From Leptothermofonsia sp049200465 (lineage in GTDB: Bacteria > Cyanobacteriota > Cyanobacteriia > Leptolyngbyales > Leptolyngbyaceae): DNA of 64,000 nucleotides. The DNA is taken from contig NZ_CP120836.1 of assembly GCF_049200465.1 (NCBI RefSeq), positions 1,054,001-1,118,000 on the forward strand. The letters are read 5' to 3'. A model generated the notes under the pieces. It was given only the letters and a program-made list of their open reading frames with translations, was not told where the DNA came from and did not search any database. A program made the translations under genes and the position numbers. Numbering within the stretch: the first letter of the stretch is position 1; each line of letters opens with the position of its first letter. Shown here in pieces: positions 24,802 through 33,864 of this stretch.

Positions 24802-26415
24802 ATGAATTCAACTCCAGTTCCTGATGCCTCCCTGTATGAAATTGCCCTGAGTTCCGACCAACCATCCCTTGTTTTGCAAATTAGCCCGACAACACTCAAA
24901 TCAGTGGTTAGCTCCTTTATGGATTTGCTGACGGAGCAAAAGATTCCAGCGATCGTGTGGGCAAAACTACCACGAGGCCCTGTCTGGCAGGCTGAGCTTG
25001 AACGCTATAGCCTGCTGCCGGGGATTGCCAGAGCCATTTATCTATTTAAGAGCCATCGAGAAGATCAAGGAGATGATAGTGGCATAGTTAGTACGATAGC
25101 CTCCCTGGAAACGGAATCAGCAACTGATTCAGAAATCGCCAGCCCATTTAAGGAAACCACACCGGGAGCAATTGTTTCGATTCGGCTTGCGCCTGAAAGC
25201 CAACTCCGACGAGAGTACTTTTTGATTATCTGGTCTGCCGAATTTCAAGGAATGATCCTTGCCCACCGTCCCCGTTCTGCCCAGGTTGCCAAAATGGGTT
25301 CAGCGAATCTTCCAGAACCAGGTGCTGAAGCACTGAAGAAAGGACCAGGAGCAGAGGAAGGGACGGATAGACGGCAAAATTTGTTGGCGATGCTTTCGCT
25401 GAATACGGATTTAATCAGCCGGATTTTGCGGGGAGTTGAACACATCACTACGCTAAGTCAGGGAAAAATTCCGACATCAATGGAGCCCCTTTCTCCAACG
25501 GCTCCTGAACCTTTCAATCTGGTACACCATTGGCAGAAATTACTGGCAGAAATGCCTGCATCTAGATTGAATCCTCAGCTTTTGGGGCAATTACTAACTC
25601 GGCAGCTCCAGCAACAGGAAGAATTCTGGCAGCGCAGCACTACTTACCGTAAACAGGCAGAAATGGCGGAAGCATTGCAAATTCAGAATGCCGAATTGAT
25701 AAATGCAATTCGCTTTAAGGATGACTTTCTCAACAATGTCGGGCAAGAGTTGCGAACACCACTGACCACAATCAAGACAGCGCTGACTCTGTTAAACTCA
25801 CCCAACATTAAGCCGCCTCAACGCCAGCGCTACATAGATTTGATTGCGAAGGAGTGCGATCGCCAGAGTTCCCTCATCACCAGTTTGCTGGATCTGGTTC
25901 AGCTAGAGCAGGTTGTGGAACAGTCCTCACTGAAACCGATCCGCCTGGTAGATGTTGTGCCTGGGGTGGTCAGCACGTACCAGCCAGTCGCCGAAGAAAA
26001 AGGCGTCAAGCTGGCCTACACTGTACCAGAAGAACTTCCGCCTGTTTCCTGTATAACCAACTGGCTGAAGCAAATTGTGATTAACCTGCTCAACAACAGC
26101 ATCAAATACACACCCACTGGGGGGCAGGTGTGGGTTCGTGCCAAACAGCAAGGAGACTACATCCAGCTAGAGTTTCGAGATACTGGCATTGGTATTGCCC
26201 CCACTGAAGTACCCAAAATCTTTGAGCGGTTTTATCGGGTTCGCCAGGCTTCAGAAGAATCTGCCAGTGGTGCAGGTCTGGGATTGACGATTGTGCAGCA
26301 ACTACTCATTCGTTGCGGCGGTTCTATTTCAGTCAGAAGCAAACTGGGTGAGGGCTCAACCTTTAACGTGCTGCTGCCTGTCCATAAATCTGAAGCGGAT
26401 CAACCATCGGAGTGA
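24802..26415 (+). CDS. Soluble sensor histidine kinase-like protein with Gln in place of the H-box His
   Basis: The 537-residue protein lacks membrane helices. The N-terminal sensory region (about 1-150; SFMDLLTEQKIPAIVWAKLP) resembles DICT-type domains of cyanobacterial signalling proteins, but I hold that lightly. The HisKA helix reads FLNNVGQELRTPLTTIKTAL, with codon CAA at 25744-25746 giving Q315 where kinases have the phosphorylated His. The ATPase part is complete: NLLNNSIKYTPTGG, FRDTGIGIAPTEV, IFERFYRVR and GAGLGLTIVQQL. As sequenced it should bind ATP but not autophosphorylate on the usual residue. No response regulator is adjacent downstream. Confidence 0.88.
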   Translation: MNSTPVPDASLYEIALSSDQPSLVLQISPTTLKSVVSSFMDLLTEQKIPAIVWAKLPRGPVWQAELERYSLLPGIARAIYLFKSHREDQGDDSGIVSTIASLETESATDSEIASPFKETTPGAIVSIRLAPESQLRREYFLIIWSAEFQGMILAHRPRSAQVAKMGSANLPEPGAEALKKGPGAEEGTDRRQNLLAMLSLNTDLISRILRGVEHITTLSQGKIPTSMEPLSPTAPEPFNLVHHWQKLLAEMPASRLNPQLLGQLLTRQLQQQEEFWQRSTTYRKQAEMAEALQIQNAELINAIRFKDDFLNNVGQELRTPLTTIKTALTLLNSPNIKPPQRQRYIDLIAKECDRQSSLITSLLDLVQLEQVVEQSSLKPIRLVDVVPGVVSTYQPVAEEKGVKLAYTVPEELPPVSCITNWLKQIVINLLNNSIKYTPTGGQVWVRAKQQGDYIQLEFRDTGIGIAPTEVPKIFERFYRVRQASEESASGAGLGLTIVQQLLIRCGGSISVRSKLGEGSTFNVLLPVHKSEADQPSE

Positions 26416-26429
26416 GACTTAAGCAGCTA

Positions 26430-26513
26430 GGTGCAATTAAATTAAAGATAATTTCGGGGGTGGATAGGGTGGAACCCCTGCACCCCGTCCTAACCACAAT
26501 GACTACCGCTATA
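26430..26513 (+). repeat. Chimeric repeat (B-type left half, A-type right half)
   Basis: The left part GGTGCAATTAAATTAAAG matches repeat B. The right part CCCCGTCCTAACCACAATGA to GCTATA matches the end of repeat A. It looks like a recombinant of the two families. Confidence 0.75.
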
Positions 26514-26608
26514 CTATCCCGGTTTTCCTATAGGAAGATTCTCAAAATACCTCTACAGAAAATCATGTCCCATTGCTGAATCTCCAGTCGTGTAGGGAGG
26601 GGATGGGG

Positions 26609-27647
26609 CTAGCGAACAACCGTTTCCCGATGCTGGCCTTTTGCAAGAACGGCATCATGCTGGCTGTAAAAGGTTTCTTCAGAATGGAGGATAAAATTCT
26701 GATTGACCCAGACCAAAGAAACTTGGGAAACCCATCCATCCTTCAGGGTGACCAGAGTGAAGTTGCGCAGACATTCATTCCCCTGTCGCACAATTCGGGG
26801 AACGCTAGCCGCATTGACGTAAACGGTTTCCTTTGGGCTGGCAACTATCGGAGTGCGAAGCCGATGTTTGGTGTGGCGAAGCTGGTGGTGCATATGCCCA
26901 AAGGCTACCAGGGGAACTCGCTTGCCCAGGCGACGGGTTTGGGCGATCGCCACTGCCAGATCGGGGTCTCCATGATCACCACCCAGCGGTTGCCAATCTC
27001 GCCCACAGGGGTCCTCCGGTTGATCGCCCAACCCTAAAGGACCGCAATGCCCTAGAAAGATGACCGTATCAAATACTCCGCGACTGGCAGCTTCTGCAAT
27101 ACGAGCAGCAGATTCTTCGAAATTGTTGACGCCAAAGCGTGAACTATAGAATTCTGGATTTTTCCAGTCTGAACCACCCCAACTAAAGGGTCGCCCCCCG
27201 ACCACCGTCAAACCCAGGTCAGAAAAGTCAAGTTTGTCATACCCTACATGGGCATCTCCCAACAGATCCAACTGTTGCTGTACCCGGTCTTCTTCGTGGC
27301 GATCGTAGGGACATTGTTTGACTCCCCAGGGGAGTTGCGGTGTACCAGGCGTCGTGGTTACCCAGCACAACTGCTTTAGGCAAGGAAAGCGCGGCAATTT
27401 GCTGCACTACCTCGATCGCCTCATTCCCAAAGTCCCCGACCAGCAACACCAAATCGACTCCCAGATACTTCAAGGCAATTTCATCATCTGCATCCCACTG
27501 GTTATGAACATCGCCCACAATAGCTATTTTGATTAGTCGTGAAGGGGGAGGGGAGGCGATCGCAGGGCTTTCTAGCGGAAAGCTTTGGGTAGAAGTTGTG
27601 ACTTCATTCATAGGTTGGAGTGAGTGATTATGCGGAGGATCAATCAT
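26609..27647 (-). pseudogene. Metallophosphoesterase (TIGR04168-like), split by one extra C
   Basis: The N-terminal frame (27647 to about 27330) carries the metal-binding motifs IAIVGDVHNQWDADDE, LLVGDFGNE and VLGNHDAWYTATP. The frame then breaks at a CCCC run (about 27325, minus strand ACTCCCCTGGGG). One base along, WGVKQCPYDRHEEDRVQQQL continues to the stop at 26609, including IFLGHCGPLGLGDQP and VAFGHMHHQLRHTKHR. Deleting one C restores a full-length protein of about 345 residues. The family is conserved in cyanobacteria and plants with unknown substrate. Whether this is a true mutation or an assembly error cannot be told here. Confidence 0.8.
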
Positions 27648-27847
27648 GCGTGCAATCTATCCTGAACTCCTCCAGCATAAAAGACTGTTAGCTTGCTTTC
27701 ACCCCTCTTTTTCTTTCACCCCAACCAAAGCTCTGGAATATTGTTTTGTTTTGGTGATCAGCAAAACTTAGGACCAGGCTTTCAGAGAGTCCCAAAATCT
27801 CAGGAGAACGGTTAAGGACTTGATGAAAATGGAATTTGAATTATAAA

Positions 27848-28824
27848 TTAAGCTAATTCATTAGACAATGAGTGATAAGTCGATCTACCATTGTGCACTT
27901 CTTCGATGATTCTTTGACTGGTTGGCAGACCTAAACCCACCCCCTGACCTGCCAATTTGGTGGTGAAGCAAGGCTCAAATGTCGATTTTTGTAAGCTTCA
28001 GGGATGCCTATGCCATTGTCTTTAATGCGGATTACAACATTCTTGTTTAACAGTTGGGTTGCAGTAAAAATTTGTGGAATTTGGTTTTGGTAGATATTTT
28101 TATTCAGCTTTTCGTTGATCGCATTAATCGCATTACAAAGAAGATTAAAAAAGACCTGATCCAACTGGTCAACATAGGCATGAATTAGCGGCAGTTTCTC
28201 ATACTCCTTCTTCACGTGAATTATCCCACTATAGCTCTACGCGAGTGCTTTAGGACTTTGGAACTAGAGAGAGAGTGGAGGCTTCGCCTCCAGCCAGGGG
28301 TGGAACCCCTGCACCCCGTCCTAACCATAATGACTACCGCTATATCATTTCTGGAATTTAGACGGTGCTGGAGCAGGACAAGCATATTTATTATAAATAT
28401 TTTCATGGATATTAATTTGCTTAATACACAATTCATCCAGGCGAGTAAAAATTCGGAGAGCCAGAATAACGGTACGAATTCGTTCTGCACCATTTTCCAT
28501 AGATTGAAGGATATTCTTGAGATTTGAAGCGAGAAAACCCAGGTCTGTTTCATCAAGAAAAACTTGAACATCAGGCTCACAATTTAGACCTTTTTGATGG
28601 TAAAATTCAATCAGATCTAACAAACAATTGACATGTTGCTAAGCAGGTTTGATATTACAGGCGATGAAATTGAGAGGATTATGAATTTCATGGGCAACTC
28701 CAGCCACTATTTTTCTTAGAGTTGCCATTTTATCCTGTTGCACCAGATTAGCCTGTGCAATTTTTAGCTCCTCTAATGCTTGCTTCAACTGCTGATTCTG
28801 CTCCTTCAGTTCCTTCTGAAGCTC
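27848..28824 (-). pseudogene. Histidine kinase remnant broken by stops, a frameshift and repeat A
   Basis: Read on the minus strand from the receiver gene's stop at 28825, the same frame continues as a linker coiled coil (ELQKELKEQNQQLKQALEEL). The H-box VAGVAHEIHNPLNFIACNIK follows, then an in-frame TAG near 28640, DLIEFYHQKGLN and NGAERIRTVILALRIF. A frame change leads into MLVLLQHRLNSRN, where repeat A (28230-28344) cuts in. Past it come KKEYEKLPLIHAYVDQLDQV, the N-box LLCNAINAINEK and the G1 box IKDNGIGIPEAY. Another shift leads to GVGLGLPTSQRIIEEVHNG. The gene was clearly a REC-HK hybrid and is now dead. Confidence 0.8.
28230..28344 (+). repeat. Repeat A copy 2, inserted inside the histidine kinase remnant
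   Basis: 115 bp from TATAGCTCTACGCGAG to ACCGCTATA. Kinase homology lies on both sides, so this copy clearly arrived within a gene. Flanks CCCAC and TCATT show no duplication beyond a possible TA. Confidence 0.9.
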
Positions 28825-29214
28825 TTAAATTATGAGTTGAATTTGAATTCGAGCGAGTACCTCTTCGAGATGAAATGGTTTTGTAATGTAGCCCGCTGCT
28901 CCTAACTGAAATGCCTTTACTTTATCAATCGCTTCATTGCCAGCACTTAGAAAAATAATAGGTACTGAGCTAGTTAATGGGTCTTTTTTCAATTGGCAGC
29001 AAACCTCATAACCGCTCATATCGGGTAAATTAACATCCAAAAGGATTAAGTCTGGAACTAAGGCTTGAATTGCCCTTAATGCCATTGACCATATCGATTT
29101 GCAAGCGGTATATCCCTGTTCGAACAAAAAGGGGGATAAAAAACGAATGTTGTCTGGAATGTCATCGACAATCAGAATGTCCGCCTTTACCGTTTCTGAT
29201 TGAGCCATGGTCAT
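28825..29214 (-). CDS. Receiver domain (first part of a former REC-kinase gene)
   Basis: The 129-residue receiver has the acidic pocket ADILIVDDIPDN, the phospho-acceptor D60 in LILLDVNLPDMSG, the Thr/Ser switch region PIIFLSAGNE and the Lys in YITKPFHLEEVLARI. It ends with TAA at 28825. The frame past that stop continues as kinase linker, so the stop truncated a longer hybrid protein and left a stand-alone receiver. It could still act as a single-domain regulator, for example of the large hybrid kinase upstream. A perfect 26-bp tandem duplication sits directly before its start. Confidence 0.8.
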   Translation of the reverse strand: MTMAQSETVKADILIVDDIPDNIRFLSPFLFEQGYTACKSIWSMALRAIQALVPDLILLDVNLPDMSGYEVCCQLKKDPLTSSVPIIFLSAGNEAIDKVKAFQLGAAGYITKPFHLEEVLARIQIQLII

Positions 29215-29220
29215 AAATGG

Positions 29221-29272
29221 ATTGAAGCTTATAAGTAGATAGTCATATTGAAGCTTATAAGTAGATAGTCAT
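29221..29272. repeat. Perfect 26-bp tandem duplication in the receiver gene leader
   Basis: ATTGAAGCTTATAAGTAGAT plus AGTCAT occurs at 29221-29246 and again at 29247-29272 with no mismatch, just upstream of the minus-strand start at 29214. Confidence 0.95.
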
Positions 29273-29287
29273 AATTAGTTGTGAAAA

Positions 29288-29468
29288 GAGAGAGTGGGAG
29301 CTGCGCCTCCAGGCAAGGGTTTCGCCTCTCCACCCTTGAAATTATCCTTAATTCTTAATTTAATTGCGCCTAGTACAGTACGGCGGAAATACGAATGCCA
29401 TTCTGGCTCCTTCCTACTCCCCACTCTCCAACCCAATGGTTACTGGACTGATGCCATCGTCCACTAGC
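29288..29468 (-). repeat. Composite repeat C+B, inverted copy
   Basis: Reverse-complement match to 9967-10150, including TAACCATTGGGTTGG and GGCGCAATTAAATTAAG. It lies between the ETR1-like kinase and the receiver gene, and its edge (29464) coincides with the stop of the kinase's alternative frame. Confidence 0.85.
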
Positions 29469-29528
29469 TAATTAGATGGTAAATGGCATCCACAATTTGG
29501 TCGAATTGGAAATCCTTAACTAGATGGC

Positions 29529-32132
29529 TTAAGTTTTTGGCAAGTATTGTATGTTCGGGAGGATTTCTTGAATCAGCCTGAAAACCTCTAGATCATTGCC
29601 TTGAATGACTGCTTTCTGAAGCTGATTGATCCAGGTAGATGGCATTTCTTGAAGCATGGAAACCTCCAATTTTGAAGGATTGGTTGCTTGTCTAAAGTGG
29701 GGTGTGGAATCGTTGTCAGATTCGGCTTCAAAGCGATATTTCACTCCTAAGTGAATGGCTAACTTATCGAAAATCTCTTGAATTTTGAATGGTTTCCGAA
29801 TGAAATCATCACAACCTGCTGCCAATGCTTCCTGACGATTTTCTTCAAATGCACTGGCGGTTAAAGCCAAAATTTTTGTAGCAGAGTCCTCCTTCCCAAG
29901 GTTTTCTTGTTCCCATTGGCGGATTTGCTGCGTCAGATCGTACCCATTCCGCTGGGGCAGGTGGAGATCCATGAAAATGAGATGGGGTTTCCAGGTTTGC
30001 CATTGAGCAATCGCCGTATCAGCATTTTCTGCTTCCCTCAAGTCAAACCCCAATTTGCTTAACAGCTTAACCAGTAGCAGGCGATTGGTTGGGTGGTCTT
30101 CCACAATCAATACCCGATAGGTTGGTTGCCCAGGGGCAAGTCCTTCAATGCGGTTCTGGATGGGGGCAGCTACTGGGTTTGCTTCTGGAGGGGCTTCTAC
30201 AGCAAATTCCACCGGAATGGAGAAAGAAAATACGCTGCCTACCCCTGGTTGGCTACGAACGACTATTTCTCCTCCCATTCCCCGCACGTATCGCTGGCTG
30301 ATAGCTAGCCCTAATCCGGTTCCTTCCGTGATATTCAACCCGGATTGAGTTTGCTGAAAGGGTTTGAATAGGTGCTTGAGTTCATCGGAGGCTATACCGG
30401 GTCCTGTATCTTCAACTTCAAAGTACAAATGATTACTAGAATCAGGGGTACAGGTTTCAGGCGATAAATTCGATTTCTGGTCTCCATCGCTGGCTACGTG
30501 GGTAACACGCAGCGTTACACTTCCTTGCTGAGTGAATTTAATAGCATTGCTGAGTAAGTTAATCAGGACCTGACGCAGCTTGGCCTGGTCAGTTTTAACG
30601 TACTGGGGTAAATCGGCAGCAATTTCAAAGTTTAACTGAAGACCTTTAGAGGAAGCCCGATATTTCAGCATGTCCTGCAATTTCTCTAACAGGTAGTGAA
30701 TATGAAAGGCTTTCTTTTTGAATGTGAGCTGACCGGATTCAATTCTGGACATCTCCAGGACGTCGTTAATTAGAGCCAGGAGATGTTCTCCACTGTTACC
30801 AATCGTTTGCATATATTGCTGATAGTCAGGACCCAGGGTGCGATCGCGACTCAAGAGTTGGGTGATGCCCAAGATAACGTTGAGCGGAGTCCGCAACTCA
30901 TGGCTCATATTTGCCAGAAACTCACTCTTGGCCCGGTTGGCGGCATCCGCCTCTTCCTTGGCCTGTTTCAGCTCATCAGCCTGGTGTTGGGTTTGAGCGA
31001 ACAACTGGGCTTGCTGAACCGCTACCCCTAACTGGCTACCAATTTGGGTGAGCATCTGAATTTCAGCCCTTTGCCACTGGCGTGGTCCCCCGTTTTGATA
31101 GGCGGCGAGCAACCCCCAAAGCTGGCTTCCGCAGAAGATGGGTACAATGATGTAGGCTTGCGCTTGCAGGGTTTGTAGCAGTTCCAGGTAGCAGGCATCA
31201 AATCCAGCCTGGTGAATATTGGGAACGCAGCAATAGCTAGAAGGATGGTGATACAGCCCGCCCTTGTTTTCTTGCAGATAGGTGTCCCGAATCGAAACTT
31301 CGGTGCCATTTAACTGTTTCACGATGCAGTTGGGTTGATCAATGGTAATCTTTGTCATTTCTGGGGTATTGACCCGAACTGGAAGGATAGCATCCCAGCG
31401 ATCGCCCACCGATTCTGCAACGACCTGCCCACTCCAATCTGGATTGAACTGATAAATGAGGGTGCGATCGCACCGAATTGCCTGCCGCAGTTCTTCTGTC
31501 GTCGCACTGAAAATGGTGTCCAGGTCGAGCGTTTGCCTCATCCGCTGAATTACAGTTGCCGTTGCTCGCTCTCGTTCTGCAACCTGTTGCAGTTCTGCTT
31601 CTGCTGCAATTCGTTCCTGAATCTCGGTCTCCAGAGCGATGTTGGTTTTCACCAGTTCGGCTGTCCGCTCCTGCACTCGCACTTCCAACAGTGCCTCAGC
31701 TCGTTTGCGCTCTATAATCTGCTGCTCTAGTTCCTGGTTAACCAACTCAAGCTGCATTGGACTTTTGAGTGCTAGAAATTGGGGCAACAGTTCCACCAGG
31801 CGCAATGCGGTGTAACAGGAGACCAGGGCGGTTAGTGCCCGCTCTGCCCCAGATACCCAATAGGCTGGGTGCCAAAGTGTCCAAATATCGAGAAGGTGCC
31901 CGGTGCCGCAAAGAAGAATAAATGCTCCAAACAGCATGAACACGTTGGAAAAAGGAATATCTTCCCGTCTCCGGACAAAGTAAACCAGCATGGCCGGAAT
32001 TGAGAAGTAGGCGATCGCAATCAAAGCGTCACTGACCACATGCAGCCATACCAGCGGAGTCTGCCATAGATAGCAATGCCCGTGGGGAATATACTGACCT
32101 GGCGACAGCAGATTCTTGAGCAGTTCCAACAT
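29529..32132 (-). CDS. ETR1/UirS-like hybrid histidine kinase: ethylene-binding domain, CBCR-type GAF, HisKA, HATPase, REC
   Basis: The 867-residue protein starts with three membrane helices matching the ETR1 ethylene-binding domain (SDALIAIAYFSIPAMLVYFV, FGAFILLCGTGHLLDIW). D35, Y42, C75 and H79 keep the exact spacing of ETR1 D25, Y32, C65 and H69; the Cys and His bind copper in ETR1. A coiled-coil linker leads to a cyanobacteriochrome-type GAF (about 195-370; YQFNPDWSGQVVAESVGDRW) with C314 in FDACYLELL at the usual bilin-Cys position, though followed by Tyr instead of His. H411 lies in NMSHELRTPLNVI, and an ATPase domain and REC D722 (LIFMDLHLPQRNG) follow. Near the end a 1-base shift (about 29565) cuts off 30 residues readable in another frame to 29464. 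Confidence 0.9.
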   Translation of the reverse strand: MLELLKNLLSPGQYIPHGHCYLWQTPLVWLHVVSDALIAIAYFSIPAMLVYFVRRREDIPFSNVFMLFGAFILLCGTGHLLDIWTLWHPAYWVSGAERALTALVSCYTALRLVELLPQFLALKSPMQLELVNQELEQQIIERKRAEALLEVRVQERTAELVKTNIALETEIQERIAAEAELQQVAERERATATVIQRMRQTLDLDTIFSATTEELRQAIRCDRTLIYQFNPDWSGQVVAESVGDRWDAILPVRVNTPEMTKITIDQPNCIVKQLNGTEVSIRDTYLQENKGGLYHHPSSYCCVPNIHQAGFDACYLELLQTLQAQAYIIVPIFCGSQLWGLLAAYQNGGPRQWQRAEIQMLTQIGSQLGVAVQQAQLFAQTQHQADELKQAKEEADAANRAKSEFLANMSHELRTPLNVILGITQLLSRDRTLGPDYQQYMQTIGNSGEHLLALINDVLEMSRIESGQLTFKKKAFHIHYLLEKLQDMLKYRASSKGLQLNFEIAADLPQYVKTDQAKLRQVLINLLSNAIKFTQQGSVTLRVTHVASDGDQKSNLSPETCTPDSSNHLYFEVEDTGPGIASDELKHLFKPFQQTQSGLNITEGTGLGLAISQRYVRGMGGEIVVRSQPGVGSVFSFSIPVEFAVEAPPEANPVAAPIQNRIEGLAPGQPTYRVLIVEDHPTNRLLLVKLLSKLGFDLREAENADTAIAQWQTWKPHLIFMDLHLPQRNGYDLTQQIRQWEQENLGKEDSATKILALTASAFEENRQEALAAGCDDFIRKPFKIQEIFDKLAIHLGVKYRFEAESDNDSTPHFRQATNPSKLEVSMLQEMPSTWINQLQKAVIQGNDLEVFRLIQEILPNIQYLPKT

Positions 32133-32820
32133 GGGTTATTGGTAATGAAACGATAGGTGATAGCAGCCGTCATCAATCAGGGAAAGCACAACCGAGTGTT
32201 GGCAGCACTCAGAACTTTACAGCAACCTTTTCCACGTTATGATTCCCGCTTTACTAAATTAAGTCCCGGGCTCTTCCGGCTTTGCACTGATAAACTAATC
32301 TTATACCAGACTATTACTGGCTTTCAGTCGTTGGTTAAACAGCATTTTGTAGTCTTATATACAGTTTCAACCACATATCTGGAAGAGCCAAGTCCCGTTT
32401 GAAGAAGGTTGCCTGCCAAGAAATACTGAGGAATGGCTGCTCTTCAGAAGAAAAGTGTCACTGTCAATTTTTCGTCTTTCTGTAAACTTAACTTTGCTGA
32501 TGTCAAACCTTTATTATGAGTCATAATCCCACGCTGATGGGCAATTCTGATTAGGTTTATTGAAACTTACCGAATGAAGCACTAAGCTTTCCTGGAAATT
32601 TGATAATAAACTTCGCTTATCTCTGTTGTATAGCTATAGCTACCAAGCTTAGGACAGGGTGTAGAGGTGGAATCTCTGGCTGGGGGCGAAGCCCCCACAC
32701 TCCCTTTAAAGCCAATGTCCTAAGGAACTTGGCAACAGTGATAAGAGCGATCGCTGCTTCCCTTCTGTCTCCCAGTTCCTCCCTGCCCCTTTAACTGTTA
32801 TCTATCCCTAGCCCTACTAG
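32133..32820. other. Intergenic region with a repeat D copy
   Basis: No gene is supported. 32645-32739 is a repeat D copy (see its entry). The first about 300 bases presumably hold the promoter of the ETR1-like kinase. Its right edge is the terminal repeat of the IS630 element. Confidence 0.45.
32645..32739 (+). repeat. Repeat D copy 2
   Basis: GGGGGCGAAGCCCCC hairpin with tail CCAATGTCCTAAGGAACTTG, matching the copies at 22922 and 36528. Confidence 0.8.
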
Positions 32821-33864
32821 TAGTACCCAGCGGCATAAAAACACATAGCTGTCATGAGGTCAGAGGCTTGCCCGTATAGTTCCACTCGAAAGGTTTGGCC
32901 ATGGTGCGATTGAAGTAGTCGATGAAGTCAAGAATCTTGGCGCTGAGCTGAGCTTGACTAGTGAAACTGGCCCGTCGCAGCAACTTGCGCCTGAGAATGG
33001 AGAACCAGATTTGGATTGGGTTGAGCCAGGAGCAATGCTTTGGGGTGAAATGTATGACCAGGCGGTGCTGTGGATTGCTCAAGAAAGCAGCCCGGGTGGC
33101 CATCGATTTCAGGATGCCGGATTTGCCTTTGCGCCCTAACGGCGGTGGTTCGGGTTCCAGGGCGACCGCCAGTGGCACCAGAGCTACCGATTGGTGGGTG
33201 TTGAGACAGTCCATGACCAGATGAATTTTAGGGGCATCGGTGACTTGGGCGAGTAGGGTGTCGAGATGAGCCGCTAAATCTTGCTCGGTTCGGGTGTCGC
33301 CCACAGTCGCCTGGTCAATGCGTCCAGTGGCGACATTCAAGGTGGCAATCAGGCTTTGGGGGCCATGACGCTGGTACTCAAATTCCACCCGCACACAGCG
33401 TCCGGGTTTCATCTCAATATCCGGCATCACGCGCTCCAAGGCTTGGATGCCCGTCATTTCATCAAGACTGTAGGTCATCTCCCCACGTTCGGCCCGCGCA
33501 GCCGCTTGTTCGTAGACCTGGCAGATGTCTTGGACTTTGGTGGCAAAGTCCGGGTCGGGGGGGATGAAGCCAGTAGGGACTCTGGTACGGTTTCAGTTCG
33601 GCTTCGGCTAACAAACGCCCGACAGGGCGACCACTGATCCGCGCCACAAGGCCTTGTTTGACCAGTTCATCGGCTAACTCTGGAGGGGTCCAGTGACTGA
33701 TGGGGCGTCCAGAGTGCTCGGGCGGGGCACAAGCGAGGGCATAGAGTTGAGTGATTTGCTCCAATTCACTCACAATCAGGGCGGGAAGGGCAGAACCAGG
33801 CATCAGACTCAATCCTCCAACACCGACTCCTTCAGGATATGCCCATTTCCGCCGCGCGGTACTA
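32821..33864 (-). mobile_element. IS630-family insertion sequence
   Basis: About 1044 bp with imperfect terminal repeats: TAGTACCCAGCGGC at 32821 and the complement of GCCGCGCGGTACTA ending at 33864. TA lies at the borders, as expected for the IS630/Tc1 type. It carries one transposase gene on the minus strand, frameshifted. Confidence 0.75.
32852..33812 (-). pseudogene. IS630-family transposase, frameshifted in a 7-G run
   Basis: The N-terminal frame (33812-33567) has a helix-turn-helix region (GRPISHWTPPELADELVKQG) up to SPYWLHPP. A run of seven G at about 33557-33563 (C on the coding strand) then throws it off. With six, the frame would continue HPPDPDFATKVQDICQ into the ORF ending at 32852. 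That ORF has the DDE catalytic signals: DEMTGIQALERVMPD, LVMDCLNTHQS and HFTPKHCSWLNPIQIWFSIL. The single indel may be real inactivation or a sequencing error; everything else looks complete. Confidence 0.8.
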
